From: Hyphomonas sp. L-53-1-40
GTDB lineage: Bacteria > Pseudomonadota > Alphaproteobacteria > Caulobacterales > Hyphomonadaceae
Assembly: GCF_000682775.1 (NCBI RefSeq)
Contig: NZ_AWFI01000012.1
Coordinates: 186,001 to 250,000 of the forward strand
DNA length: 64,000 nucleotides
Direction of reading: 5' to 3'
Shown one piece after another: positions 9,426 to 18,170 of the stretch. Under the pieces are notes generated by a model. The model worked only from the letters and a program-made list of their open reading frames with translations, was not told the origin of the DNA and did no database searches. Both the position numbers and the translations under genes were made by a program. Every line of letters begins with the position of its first letter. The stretch's first letter is position 1.

Positions 9426-10196
9426 CTAGCGACGGTTGCTGAGGTCATCGGCCTCGTAGGTGGAAAAATCGACGAGCGTGCCGGTCATTTGAAGATAGGC
9501 CACAATGGCATCCATTTCTGTGACGCGCCGAGGATCACCATCATAGTCGCGAAACTCAACGGAGCCCTCGCGCCCGGATGCGCCATCATATTGTTCAAGT
9601 AAGCCATCTAGATAATCGTATCCTTTTTCGTCTGGATCGGCCTGAGCGTAGAGGTGTCCTTCCGCGTTCTCGATCATTTCATCTGTATAAGGCACGCCAA
9701 GCATCCGCTCGGTGCGAAGGCGATCCTCAATCCGGTCGAAGTTCAGCTTCTTCTCTGCAAGAAAGGCATAAGGCGGCATGACACTTTCCGGCACCAGCGC
9801 ACGCGGATCCTTGAGGTGGTCCACTTGCCATTCAGCAGAATACTTTCCACCAACACGGGCCAAATCGGGACCAGTCCGCTTGGAACCCCACTGGAAAGGA
9901 TGGTCGTACATACTTTCTGCCGCGAGTGAGTAGTGGCCATAGCGTTCCACTTCATCCCGCAAAGGGCGCACCATCTGGCTGTGGCAAACATAGCAGCCTT
10001 CTCGGACGTAGATGTCCCGCCCCATCAGTTCGAGCGGGGTGTAGGGACGCATCCCGTCCACTTTCTCGATCGTGTTGTCCATATAGGCAAGCGGTGCCAT
10101 CTGGATCAGACCGCCGATGGAGACCACGACCAGGATGCCTATGGTGAGCAGAAGCGAGTGACGCTCCAGCAATCCATGTTTGTTCAGAATACTCAT
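9426..10196 (-). CDS. ccoO: cbb3 oxidase monohaem subunit II CcoO
   Basis: 256 residues with an N-terminal signal-anchor ([18 protein letters not shown], ~15-32) and one haem c site [12 protein letters not shown] (C68, C71, H72). The blocks [13 protein letters not shown] and [12 protein letters not shown] are nearly invariant in CcoO. The start at 10196 gives normal length; ccoN ends ten bases upstream, within range of the same transcript. Confidence 0.95.
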   Translation of the reverse strand: MSILNKHGLLERHSLLLTIGILVVVSIGGLIQMAPLAYMDNTIEKVDGMRPYTPLELMGRDIYVREGCYVCHSQMVRPLRDEVERYGHYSLAAESMYDHPFQWGSKRTGPDLARVGGKYSAEWQVDHLKDPRALVPESVMPPYAFLAEKKLNFDRIEDRLRTERMLGVPYTDEMIENAEGHLYAQADPDEKGYDYLDGLLEQYDGASGREGSVEFRDYDGDPRRVTEMDAIVAYLQMTGTLVDFSTYEADDLSNRR

Positions 10197-10206
10197 GGAT
10201 TCGCTC

Positions 10207-11892
10207 CTATTCAGCCAGAACCAGCGTCGCGCGTGGTTCAGGAGTTGCGTATGGGTCGGGCTTGGCCTCGACCGGCTCGGCAGCGCCATGGCCAAGGGCG
10301 GTACGCACGAGGTTGTAGGCCATGATCAGGGCACCGCTGAAGTAAAGGCCGCCACCCAGCGCACGGATCATGTAGCTGATATGCTTGGCTTCGACGGTTT
10401 CCACGAAGCTGTATTCGAGGAAGCCATACTCGTTGTAGGCACGCCACATCAGGCCTTCCATGATTCCGGCAAACCACATCGAGATCATGTAGAACAGGAT
10501 GCCGATCGTGGAGATCCAGAAGTGCCATTCGACAAGAGACTTCGAGAACAGCGCCTTCTTCTTGTAGAGCCACGGCACGAGGCAATAGAGCGCTCCGAAA
10601 CTGATATACCCAACCCAGCCGAGCGCCCCGGAGTGAACATGCCCGATGCCCCATTCTGTATAGTGACTAAGTGAGTTGACGGCACGCACTGACATAAGCG
10701 GACCTTCGAAAGTCGCCATACCGTAGAACGCCAACGACACGACCATCATGCGAACTACTGGATCAGTGCGCAGCTTGTCCCAGGCACCAGACAGGGTCAT
10801 GACGCCATTGATCATGCCTCCCCAGCTGGGCATCCAGAGCATGATCGAGAAAGTCATTCCAAGCGTCTGCGCCCATTGTGGCAGCGCCGTGTAATGGAGG
10901 TGATGCGGCCCCGCCCAGATATAAATGAAGATAAGGCTCCAGAAGTGAACAATGGACAGCCGGTAGGAATAGACTGGCCGATTAACCCGCTTCGGAATGA
11001 AGTAATACATGATGGCGAGGAAGCCCGTGGTCAGAAAAAAGCCGACCGCGTTGTGACCGTACCACCATTGCGTCATCGCATCCTGAACACCTGAAAATAC
11101 CTGCACTGACTTTGTACCGGTCAACGAAACAGGAATGGATAAGTTGTTGACGATGTGAAGCATCGCGATGGTCACGATGAAAGAAAGGTAGAACCAGTTC
11201 GCCACGTAGATGTGCGGTTCTTTCCGCTTCCACAGCGTGCCGAGGAAGACGAGCAGGTACGCGACCCACACAATTGTCAGCCAAAGGTCTACGTACCATT
11301 CCGGTTCTGCATACTCTTTCGACTGGGTCACCCCCATCAGGTAGCCCGTTGCCGCAAGCACAATAAAGATCTGGTAGCCCCAAAACACAAACCAAGGCCA
11401 CATGCCACCCGCTATGCGTGTACGGCAGGTGCGCTGGACGACATAAAAGCTCGTTGCCAGCAGAACGTTTCCGCCAAAGGCGAAGATCACGGCGCTGGTA
11501 TGCAGCGGCCGCAATCGCCCGAAATTTGTCCATCCCAGTTCAGGGAAGTAGAAGACGTTCGGAAAGGTCAGCTGAAGCGCGATGATGACGCCAACCAATA
11601 GTCCGGCAATACCCCAGAACATGGACGCGAACACACCAAACTTGACCAGCGTGTCTTCATAGCGTGACTCATCGAATGGATTGCGGTCGAGCAAATTGCC
11701 AGCCCACATACCCGTGCCCACCAGAAATGCTGTAGCCAGCGCGATAAACGTCATCGCCTGAATGCCCATGGCGTGATCAATCGTGCGTCCTGCGATGATC
11801 AGGGCAAGCACCCCGAAGATCGCAACCAGCGCGGAGACACTTGCGATGCTCCCCCCGCTGGCATTCGATGAGTTGGTTCGTGATATCATCAT
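10207..11892 (-). CDS. ccoN: cbb3 cytochrome c oxidase catalytic subunit I CcoN
   Basis: 561-residue haem-copper oxidase subunit with twelve or more hydrophobic segments. Expected His ligands are visible: LRPLHTSAV (low-spin haem b), [13 protein letters not shown] (CuB and the crosslinked Tyr region), [10 protein letters not shown], and [11 protein letters not shown] near the C-terminus. First gene of ccoNOQPGHIS, the high-affinity terminal oxidase for low oxygen. The fixLJ genes divergently upstream suggest oxygen control, but I found no convincing Fnr/FixK box in 11893-12016. An equally plausible start is the second Met at 11889. Confidence 0.95.
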   Translation of the reverse strand: MMISRTNSSNASGGSIASVSALVAIFGVLALIIAGRTIDHAMGIQAMTFIALATAFLVGTGMWAGNLLDRNPFDESRYEDTLVKFGVFASMFWGIAGLLVGVIIALQLTFPNVFYFPELGWTNFGRLRPLHTSAVIFAFGGNVLLATSFYVVQRTCRTRIAGGMWPWFVFWGYQIFIVLAATGYLMGVTQSKEYAEPEWYVDLWLTIVWVAYLLVFLGTLWKRKEPHIYVANWFYLSFIVTIAMLHIVNNLSIPVSLTGTKSVQVFSGVQDAMTQWWYGHNAVGFFLTTGFLAIMYYFIPKRVNRPVYSYRLSIVHFWSLIFIYIWAGPHHLHYTALPQWAQTLGMTFSIMLWMPSWGGMINGVMTLSGAWDKLRTDPVVRMMVVSLAFYGMATFEGPLMSVRAVNSLSHYTEWGIGHVHSGALGWVGYISFGALYCLVPWLYKKKALFSKSLVEWHFWISTIGILFYMISMWFAGIMEGLMWRAYNEYGFLEYSFVETVEAKHISYMIRALGGGLYFSGALIMAYNLVRTALGHGAAEPVEAKPDPYATPEPRATLVLAE

Positions 11893-12016
11893 TCTGATTA
11901 GCCCCTTCCGCAGAGCGTTGCGGTTGCGTCGTATGGGGCCTGATTACGGTGATCGCTTCGCGGCGCGTATAGGGGCTTTCCCGTATAGGACAGTTCGTCC
12001 CTGGAGGGTCTTGCCT

Positions 12017-12283
12017 GTGAAACGAGTTCATTCTTATGCCGCCGCCGCCGCGCTGGTCTTCGCGGGTATCACCAAGATGGTCTTACAGGCCTCCGCGCAA
12101 TCCACGCTCCTTCTGCCGACCTGTCTTGGAAAGTCTGTAACTATTCCAATTGAAAGCGCGGGCACGTCACTGATGCATTGTTGGGGTTGCTATGCGCTTC
12201 TGCTCGGGCTGCTGGTTATTGGTGCGCTCTTGCTGAACGACCTGCGGCATTCACGCCTCCGCACGAGGTCCGTTCTTTCCTAA
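12017..12283 (+). CDS. Small exported/membrane protein with HCWGC motif
   Basis: 88 residues from a GTG preceded by GGAGG eight bases upstream. The N-terminus KRVHSYAAAAALVFAGITKM looks like a signal peptide or first helix. A C-terminal helix YALLLGLLVIGALLL follows the motif HCWGC (H54, C55, C58), and another Cys lies at 35. I do not recognise a named family. It is divergent from ccoN and its TAA abuts the fixL ATG with no gap, so it is probably cotranscribed with fixL. A role in haem or copper handling around the oxidase would be inference only. Longer in-frame starts exist from 11783 but would run inside ccoN. Confidence 0.6.
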   Translation: MKRVHSYAAAAALVFAGITKMVLQASAQSTLLLPTCLGKSVTIPIESAGTSLMHCWGCYALLLGLLVIGALLLNDLRHSRLRTRSVLS

Positions 12284-13477
12284 ATGCCCGGCCACACTTA
12301 CACTGGTCGGGATATGTCAAATCCCCTGTCCGACCTCTGGCGCTTAGAGAATACCGACTTTCAGGATTCGGATTCGCTTCAATCGATTTTGAGGTCGATC
12401 CTGCTGTCTGTCCCGGACGCGATGATTGTGATCGATGATGCGGGAATCATAATGGCGTTCAGCCGCGCAGCAGAAGCCTTGTTTGGTTACAAGTCGGAAG
12501 ATGTCGTTGGTACGAACATCAAATGCCTGATGACGCAATCTGACCAAGCGCACCACGACCAATATATCCGCAATTACCTCACCACGGGAGAGCGCCAGAT
12601 CATCGGTATTGGTCGGATCGTTGAAGCGCGTCTCGCAAATGGCGATTCCATACCGGTCGAATTGAAGATCGGCGAAGCCAACATCGGCGATCGCAAGCTG
12701 TTTACGGGGTTCATCCGGGATATCACCGAGAAGCAGGCCAACGTGCATCGGATCGGGGAGCTCCAGGCGGAACTCGGAAACTTCTCGCGGCTGAGCGCGG
12801 TCGGCACGATGGCCTCCGCCATGGCTCACGAACTCAATCAACCGCTCACAGCCGTCGCCAACTATCTTGAAGCCGCACGTGACCTGTTGGATGAACCGAG
12901 CGAGAATGATCTGGCTATGGTCCAGGAAGCGGTGTCGGCCGCTGCAGAACAATCAATCCGGGCCGGCCAAATTGTTCGCCGGTTGCGCGATTACGTCTCA
13001 CGCGGGGAGCTCGATCTCAGGCCCGCTCCCTTGAAGGGCGTAATTGACGACGCTGCAGCCATCGCCAAGGTCGGCATTGAAGGCCCCCTCGCACGCGTGA
13101 TTCTCCGAATGGAAGATCCTGATGTCATCGTGATGGCGGACAGGCTTCAGCTGCGACAGGTGTTCGCCAACCTCATCAGGAATGCCATTGAGGCGCTTTC
13201 GGGAACAGAAACACCTCAGATCTGGATCTATACGCAGTCTTCCGGCGAGGAAGTGACGATCGAGGTCAAGGACAATGGCCCGGGGCTTTCAGAGGAGTTG
13301 CTCCATTCCCCATTCGATGCTTTTCAAACAACCAAAGCCAGTGGCATGGGGCTTGGCTTGTCGATTTGCCAAACCATAATCGAGGCGCATGGCAGCACGA
13401 TTGCGGTTTCGTCCGAACCTGGCGCTGGAGCATCGTTTACGTTTACTTTAAGAGTAGCCACGAACGTGGCAGGGTGA
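12284..13477 (+). CDS. fixL: Oxygen-sensing haem PAS histidine kinase FixL
   Basis: 397 residues, soluble (no membrane helix). One haem-PAS domain (~35-160) contains HHDQYIRNYLTTGERQIIGI; H91 aligns with haem ligand H200 of Bradyrhizobium FixL and R111 with R220. A short coiled linker leads to the H-box MAHELNQPLTAV (phospho-His), N-box NLIRNAIEAL, and ATP-lid motifs DNGPGL and GMGLGLSIC. Asn97 stands where known FixL proteins carry R206. Deoxy-haem would activate phosphorylation of FixJ. It directly abuts the small HCWGC gene, with fixJ seven bases downstream. An alternative ATG is at 12314. Confidence 0.93.
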   Translation: MPGHTYTGRDMSNPLSDLWRLENTDFQDSDSLQSILRSILLSVPDAMIVIDDAGIIMAFSRAAEALFGYKSEDVVGTNIKCLMTQSDQAHHDQYIRNYLTTGERQIIGIGRIVEARLANGDSIPVELKIGEANIGDRKLFTGFIRDITEKQANVHRIGELQAELGNFSRLSAVGTMASAMAHELNQPLTAVANYLEAARDLLDEPSENDLAMVQEAVSAAAEQSIRAGQIVRRLRDYVSRGELDLRPAPLKGVIDDAAAIAKVGIEGPLARVILRMEDPDVIVMADRLQLRQVFANLIRNAIEALSGTETPQIWIYTQSSGEEVTIEVKDNGPGLSEELLHSPFDAFQTTKASGMGLGLSICQTIIEAHGSTIAVSSEPGAGASFTFTLRVATNVAG

Positions 13478-13484
13478 GCATGCG

Positions 13485-14105
13485 ATGACGAAGACCATTT
13501 TCCTCGTAGATGACGATGATGCCATCCGGCATTCCGCCAGCTTCATGCTGCGGCATGCCGGCTACACGGTGAAGACCTATCCGGATGGCGTGAGCTTCCT
13601 GGACGAATATGAGCCGAACGACTCCGCCTGCATACTTCTGGATGTTCGCATGCCGGTGATGGATGGCCTGACTGTACAGCAGGCCTTGTCCGAACGCGGC
13701 AACAAGATGCCCATCATTGTGCTCACCGGGCATGGAGATGTATCGGTCGCCGTTCAGGCCATGAAGAATGGCGCCATCGAATTCCTGGAAAAGCCTTATG
13801 AGAAAAAGGCTCTGCTTGAAGCCATCGAAACCGGTTTCAGCCGCATTTCCGACGACGAGGCCCAACAAGGGCTCAAGAATGAGGCGGTTGCGAAACTAAC
13901 CCGACTAACGACCCGAGAATCCGAAGTGCTCGATTGCCTGGTTGAGGGTATGACCAACAAGGCCATCGCCGACGAATTGTCGATCTCCCCCCGAACGGTG
14001 GAAATTCACCGTGCAAACCTGATGGAAAAACTTGAAGCCGACAGTTTGTCTGCAGCGCTGCGCGTTGCATTCATGGCGGAACGAGGCCGCAAAGAGGCGC
14101 GCTAA
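13485..14105 (+). CDS. fixJ: Two-component response regulator FixJ
   Basis: 206 residues: a receiver domain (1-120) with phospho-acceptor D53 in ILLDVRMPVMDG and the KP motif LEKPYEKKALLEAI, then a LuxR-type HTH (~135-200) with LTTRESEVLDCLVEGMTNKAIA and ISPRTVEIHRANLMEKL. Partner of the adjacent FixL; phosphorylated FixJ activates microaerobic genes, classically fixK. No fixK-like CRP/Fnr gene is in this window. The next gene has a FixJ-like palindrome at its promoter. Confidence 0.94.
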   Translation: MTKTIFLVDDDDAIRHSASFMLRHAGYTVKTYPDGVSFLDEYEPNDSACILLDVRMPVMDGLTVQQALSERGNKMPIIVLTGHGDVSVAVQAMKNGAIEFLEKPYEKKALLEAIETGFSRISDDEAQQGLKNEAVAKLTRLTTRESEVLDCLVEGMTNKAIADELSISPRTVEIHRANLMEKLEADSLSAALRVAFMAERGRKEAR

Positions 14106-14119
14106 GTAGGTCTACTTAG
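14102..14119. promoter_or_regulatory. Perfect inverted repeat resembling a FixJ-binding site
   Basis: CTAAGTAG-GT-CTACTTAG: two perfect 8-base arms around a 2-base centre, starting at the last bases of fixJ and 60 bases before the receiver gene at 14180. Each arm matches 7 of 8 positions of the published Sinorhizobium FixJ core GTAMGTAG (consensus recalled, not searched). The spacer is too short for a hairpin loop, so a dimeric regulator operator is more likely than a terminator. Confidence 0.55.
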
Positions 14120-14179
14120 AGACGTCTTACTCCTGCGATCATAGATGTGTGACTCCGAAACTATCGAGACCACGCCTAA

Positions 14180-14572
14180 ATGAATCAGTCCGTTTCACAG
14201 CCTGGCCTGCTGAGGGTTGCACTTGTCGAGGATGATGAGGAGGTACGCTACTCCCTCATGATGCTCCTGCGATCGCGCGGGTTTGCCGTAGATTCCTATC
14301 GGAACGGCATGGAAATCCTGATGAATCAACCAAGTTTGCAAGTTGATTGCCTGCTGATCGATTACAAGCTGCCGCGATTTGATGGTGTGGATCTTCTCGA
14401 GAAAATGAGGCTGGCTGGTGATACGACACCCGCAATCCTCATCACTGGCTTTTACTCTACAACGCTTAAGGACCGCGCGCTCAAGGCTGGATATGCCGCT
14501 GTTGTCGAAAAATCTTCTGCTCCTCAGGAAATCCTGGACCGATTGTCAGAAGCAACGAAGCAACTCCATTAG
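14180..14572 (+). CDS. Single-domain response regulator (FixT-like candidate)
   Basis: 130 residues consisting only of a receiver domain: acidic pocket VEDDEEV (17-23), phospho-acceptor D61 in LLIDYKLPRFDG, switch residue in ILITGFYS, and conserved Lys in VVEKSSAP. No output domain. It follows fixLJ on the same strand behind a FixJ-like palindrome. By analogy with Caulobacter FixT (a single-domain receiver that restrains FixL) it could feed back on FixL, but it has only one Cys and so lacks the Fe-S cysteine set reported for Caulobacter FixT. The specific role is inference. Confidence 0.8.
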   Translation: MNQSVSQPGLLRVALVEDDEEVRYSLMMLLRSRGFAVDSYRNGMEILMNQPSLQVDCLLIDYKLPRFDGVDLLEKMRLAGDTTPAILITGFYSTTLKDRALKAGYAAVVEKSSAPQEILDRLSEATKQLH

Positions 14573-14595
14573 GTCCGTCTCGGCTCCCATGGGAA

Positions 14596-14922
14596 TTACT
14601 GGTCGTAGAACTTACACAAAGTCTCTATGACTGCCGTGCCAACGCCTCCGGTCGAACGGTAGAATATCGCCTGACCGTCCCGTCGCGACGCAACCAGCCC
14701 CTCGGCCTTCAATTTCGACAAATGTTGCGACACGGCTGATAGCGATTGGTTCACTGCCTCGGCAATCTGGTTTACCGGCATTTCACCGTCAAACAACTCG
14801 CAGAGAATGCGCAGACGGGTCTCATTGGCCATCGCCCGCAGTGTCGCGCAAACTTCGGATACTTGATCCGACAGCGCATCAACTGAATCAGGATCGGGAC
14901 GTGGGTCGGCAGGCTCGCTCAT
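14596..14922 (-). CDS. ArsR-family repressor, BigR/SqrR-like persulfide sensor
   Basis: 108-residue winged-helix protein: ANETRLRILCELFDGEMPV, recognition region NQSLSAVSQHLSKLKAEGL, wing RRDGQAIFYRS. It lacks the CVC metal motif of ArsR/SmtB. Cysteines at 41 (helix RILC) and 103 (ETLCKFYDQ) match the pair that forms a tetrasulfide bridge in BigR/SqrR; C25 is extra. Its start overlaps the RND permease stop by four bases, so it is the last gene of the minus-strand operon that begins with the rhodanese. The context (rhodanese, SQR, thioredoxin) supports persulfide-responsive repression. Confidence 0.82.
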   Translation of the reverse strand: MSEPADPRPDPDSVDALSDQVSEVCATLRAMANETRLRILCELFDGEMPVNQIAEAVNQSLSAVSQHLSKLKAEGLVASRRDGQAIFYRSTGGVGTAVIETLCKFYDQ

Positions 14923-17900
14923 GCCGTCCGGCCTTCTGTGGAAAGATCATCATTGCCATCAGAAACCGCTGGCGCCACCCAATCTGGGCCCTTCAGCGCC
15001 ACATAGATCGCCGGAATCACGAGCACCGTCAGAGCCGTTGAAGAGGCAAGCCCGAAAAGGAGCGAAATCGCGAGTCCCTGAAAGATCGGATCTGTCAGAA
15101 TCACTGCCGCACCAATCATCGCCGCCAGCGCCGTCAACAGGATTGGCTTGAAGCGGATCGCGCCCGCATCCAGTAGAACTTCTTTCAATGGCTTGTCCGA
15201 AAATTGGCCATGCCGAACGAAGTCGACCAACAAGATGGAGTTTCGAACGATGATCCCGGCAAGGGCAATGAAGCCGATCATGGAGGTCGCCGTAAAGGCC
15301 GCGCCGAACAGCCAATGCCCAATCATGATACCGATAAGAGTGAGCGGCACAGGTGTCAGGATAACGAGGGGTGTCCGGAACGTGCCAAACTGGGCGACCA
15401 CCAAAATGTATATGGCGACCAGAGCCACCCCAAACGCCACACCCATGTCACGGAAAGTGACATAGGTGATTTCCCACTCGCCATCCCAGAGCAAGGAAGG
15501 TTTCGATTCATCAGATGGCTGACCATAGAGTCGGATGGCAGGCTGCTCCAGCCCTGCGCTTTCCCAATCATACGCTTCTACCTGATCCTGAATTTCCAGC
15601 ATGCCATATATCGGCGCCTCGAACCGACCGGCGAGCTCACCCATGACCATGTCAGCGAAGTAGCCATCTCTCCGGAAAATCGTCGATGACCCCGCTTCCA
15701 TCCGGGCGTCCACGAGCGTGCCGAGTTCGACAGCTTGCGCGCCCGACTGTATGGGAACCGGCAAACTGGCCGTGCGCTCGGACCAGACCTGCGCAGATTT
15801 CGGTAGACGGATCGATACGGAGAGTGGGTCACGTCCTTCGCCGCGGGGTGCCACACCTACAATCTGACCCGAATAGATCAACGCCAGCGAATCCAGTATA
15901 TCCTGCTCAGCGACGCCCTGATCAGCCGCAATCGTCTCATTCACGGAAAGGACGAGACGCGGTTGCGGTCCTCCGAAGGAATTGTCCACATCGACAATGT
16001 ACTCCGTGTCCCGGAACAATTGCTCAATCACATCGGCCGTCTTGCGCCGCGTTTCGGCATCCGGGCCGTATATCTCGGCCAGCAGTGTCGAAAGGACTGG
16101 CGGACCGGGCGGCACTTCCACCACTTTCACACTCGCCCCTTCGGGCAATGGAACGACATGTAACTGGTCCCGCAAGACAAGAGCGATGTCATGGCTGGAT
16201 CGGTCTCGGTGGCTCTTTTCCAGCAGGTTGACCTGCAAATCCCCCAATTCGGGTGCGGTGCGCAAGAAATAATGACGTACCAACCCATTGAAATTGAACG
16301 GCGCGGCTGTGCCAGCATATGCCTGAACCGATTCAACTTCCTCTACATCGTACATCGTCGCAGCGAGGGCAAACAGCGTGCGTTCAGTTTCTTCCAACGT
16401 CGTGCCTTCGGGCATGTCCAGCACGATCTGAATTTCCGATTTGTTGTCAAAGGGCAGCAGCTTGACGGTAACAGCCTTAGTGGCAAATAGAGTGAGTGAT
16501 GCCAGCGTTGCAACACCGACAAGGCCCAGGAAAATCCAGGCATTTTTCCGGCTGGCAACAATTGGACTGGCAACGGATCGGTAGAAGCGACCCAGGCGGG
16601 TTTCCTCATGCTCCGAATGACCACTGACAGGTGCCTGCCCGGCAATCTTCATCAGCAACCAAGGCGCGATTCCTACCGCGACGAAGAAAGAGAACAGCAT
16701 GGCGGCCGACGCGTTTGCTGGAATGGGCGCCATGTAAGGGCCCATGAGTCCCGACACGAACATCATGGGCAAGAGGGCTGCAATAACGGTCAGTGTAGCC
16801 ACAATGGTGGGATTTCCCACTTCCGATACCGCATCAATGGCGGCCTGTGCGCGTGTTCGACCGTCCTTCATCGCCCAGTGCCGGGAGATATTTTCAATCA
16901 TGACGATCGCATCATCAACCAGAATGCCGATTGAGAATATCAGCGCGAACAGGCTGACCCGATTGATCGTGTATCCCATCATCAGTGCCGCAAACAGGGT
17001 CAGCAGGATGGTCGTGGGGATGACAATAAGGGTAACCAAGGCTTCGCGCCAACCAATGGAAAACGCGATCAGCACAACAATCGAAACGGTCGCTAGCCCA
17101 AGATGGAACAGCAATTCATTCGCCTTGTGGTTTGCCGTTTCACCATAATTGCGGGTGACGGCAATATGGACCCCTTCAGGTATCATTTCACGTTTCAATA
17201 GCTCAAGACGCTCGAGGATCTGGTCCGCAACGACCACCGCGTTGGCGCTTGGTCGTTTCGCCAGTGAAAGCGTAACGGCAGGAAATGATTCGAACTCCGA
17301 ACGCTCAGCACTCCGCTCCAGCGTCCAGGCTCGCGCTTCAGTCTCAATGCCAGCGACACGAACCCGCGCGACGTCGGAAAGATAAACCATGCGACCATCG
17401 GGAGCTTGAATTTCTAGCCGTTCGAGATCGCCCACGGCGGCAATCCGGTCACCGGCTTGAATGATGATCGAGTCGCCAGAGCCGCGAGCCGTACCAATGG
17501 GACGCGCCTGAACGGCCTGCGCCGTCACATCGACCAACGCCTGAAGCGAGACGCCATAAGAAGACAGCGCCTCGATGTCGGGTTCAACGCGAAGCTCGAG
17601 ACTACGTCCCCCAATAACGTCAGTCAGGCCGACATCCTCCACCTTCAGGAGTTCTTTCAGAACCTCATCGGCGAGCATGCGCAGGCTGGTATCGTTCCAG
17701 ACGTTTCCGGTCCACGTTTCCGGGGACAGCGTCAATGTAACGATGGGAACATCGTCAATGCCGCGCCCCACGACTTGCGGCATCTGAACTTCAGGTGGGA
17801 TGCGGTCGATATTGGCGCGAATCTTTTCGTGTATTCTCAGGATGGCATCATCAGCATCTGTGCCGACCATGAATCGAGCCGTGACGGTAGCACCATCATC

Positions 17901-18170
17901 CCGGCTCTGGCTGTAGACATGCTCGACGTCGGGAATTGCCTTGATGATTTCTTCCAGAGGCTCGGTAACCTGCTCGACCGTGTCAGCCGCTCGCAATCCC
18001 GGTGATTGCACCAGAATATCAACCATAGGCACAGAAATCTGCGGCTCTTCTTCACGGGGTATCGTCAGCAGGGCAATCAACCCCACGGCAAGAGCGGCCA
18101 GCAAGACAAGAGGCGTCAGCGGTGAACGGATCGTGGCTCGCGTTATGGAGCCGGAGACATCGGCTTTCAT
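14919..18170 (-). CDS. RND efflux/transport permease
   Basis: 1083-residue inner-membrane RND transporter of the AcrB/HAE type: an N-terminal helix, two large periplasmic loops, twelve membrane helices and the intramembrane proton-relay region LVDDAIVMIENISRHW. It overlaps the repressor downstream and the adaptor upstream by four bases each. The substrate is unknown. Placement in a sulfide/persulfide operon with a rhodanese suggests export of sulfur species or sulfur-modified compounds, which is inference. No outer-membrane channel gene is adjacent. Confidence 0.9.
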   Translation of the reverse strand: MKADVSGSITRATIRSPLTPLVLLAALAVGLIALLTIPREEEPQISVPMVDILVQSPGLRAADTVEQVTEPLEEIIKAIPDVEHVYSQSRDDGATVTARFMVGTDADDAILRIHEKIRANIDRIPPEVQMPQVVGRGIDDVPIVTLTLSPETWTGNVWNDTSLRMLADEVLKELLKVEDVGLTDVIGGRSLELRVEPDIEALSSYGVSLQALVDVTAQAVQARPIGTARGSGDSIIIQAGDRIAAVGDLERLEIQAPDGRMVYLSDVARVRVAGIETEARAWTLERSAERSEFESFPAVTLSLAKRPSANAVVVADQILERLELLKREMIPEGVHIAVTRNYGETANHKANELLFHLGLATVSIVVLIAFSIGWREALVTLIVIPTTILLTLFAALMMGYTINRVSLFALIFSIGILVDDAIVMIENISRHWAMKDGRTRAQAAIDAVSEVGNPTIVATLTVIAALLPMMFVSGLMGPYMAPIPANASAAMLFSFFVAVGIAPWLLMKIAGQAPVSGHSEHEETRLGRFYRSVASPIVASRKNAWIFLGLVGVATLASLTLFATKAVTVKLLPFDNKSEIQIVLDMPEGTTLEETERTLFALAATMYDVEEVESVQAYAGTAAPFNFNGLVRHYFLRTAPELGDLQVNLLEKSHRDRSSHDIALVLRDQLHVVPLPEGASVKVVEVPPGPPVLSTLLAEIYGPDAETRRKTADVIEQLFRDTEYIVDVDNSFGGPQPRLVLSVNETIAADQGVAEQDILDSLALIYSGQIVGVAPRGEGRDPLSVSIRLPKSAQVWSERTASLPVPIQSGAQAVELGTLVDARMEAGSSTIFRRDGYFADMVMGELAGRFEAPIYGMLEIQDQVEAYDWESAGLEQPAIRLYGQPSDESKPSLLWDGEWEITYVTFRDMGVAFGVALVAIYILVVAQFGTFRTPLVILTPVPLTLIGIMIGHWLFGAAFTATSMIGFIALAGIIVRNSILLVDFVRHGQFSDKPLKEVLLDAGAIRFKPILLTALAAMIGAAVILTDPIFQGLAISLLFGLASSTALTVLVIPAIYVALKGPDWVAPAVSDGNDDLSTEGRTA

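Noticed and set aside
11940..11960. Possible Fnr/FixK box upstream of ccoN
   Set aside because: CTGATTACGGTGATC has TGAT twice as direct, not inverted, half-sites and does not fit TTGAT-N4-ATCAA.
11965..11990. Repeated CGTATAGG in the ccoN-fixL intergenic region
   Set aside because: Only two short direct copies; no known regulator motif and likely chance.
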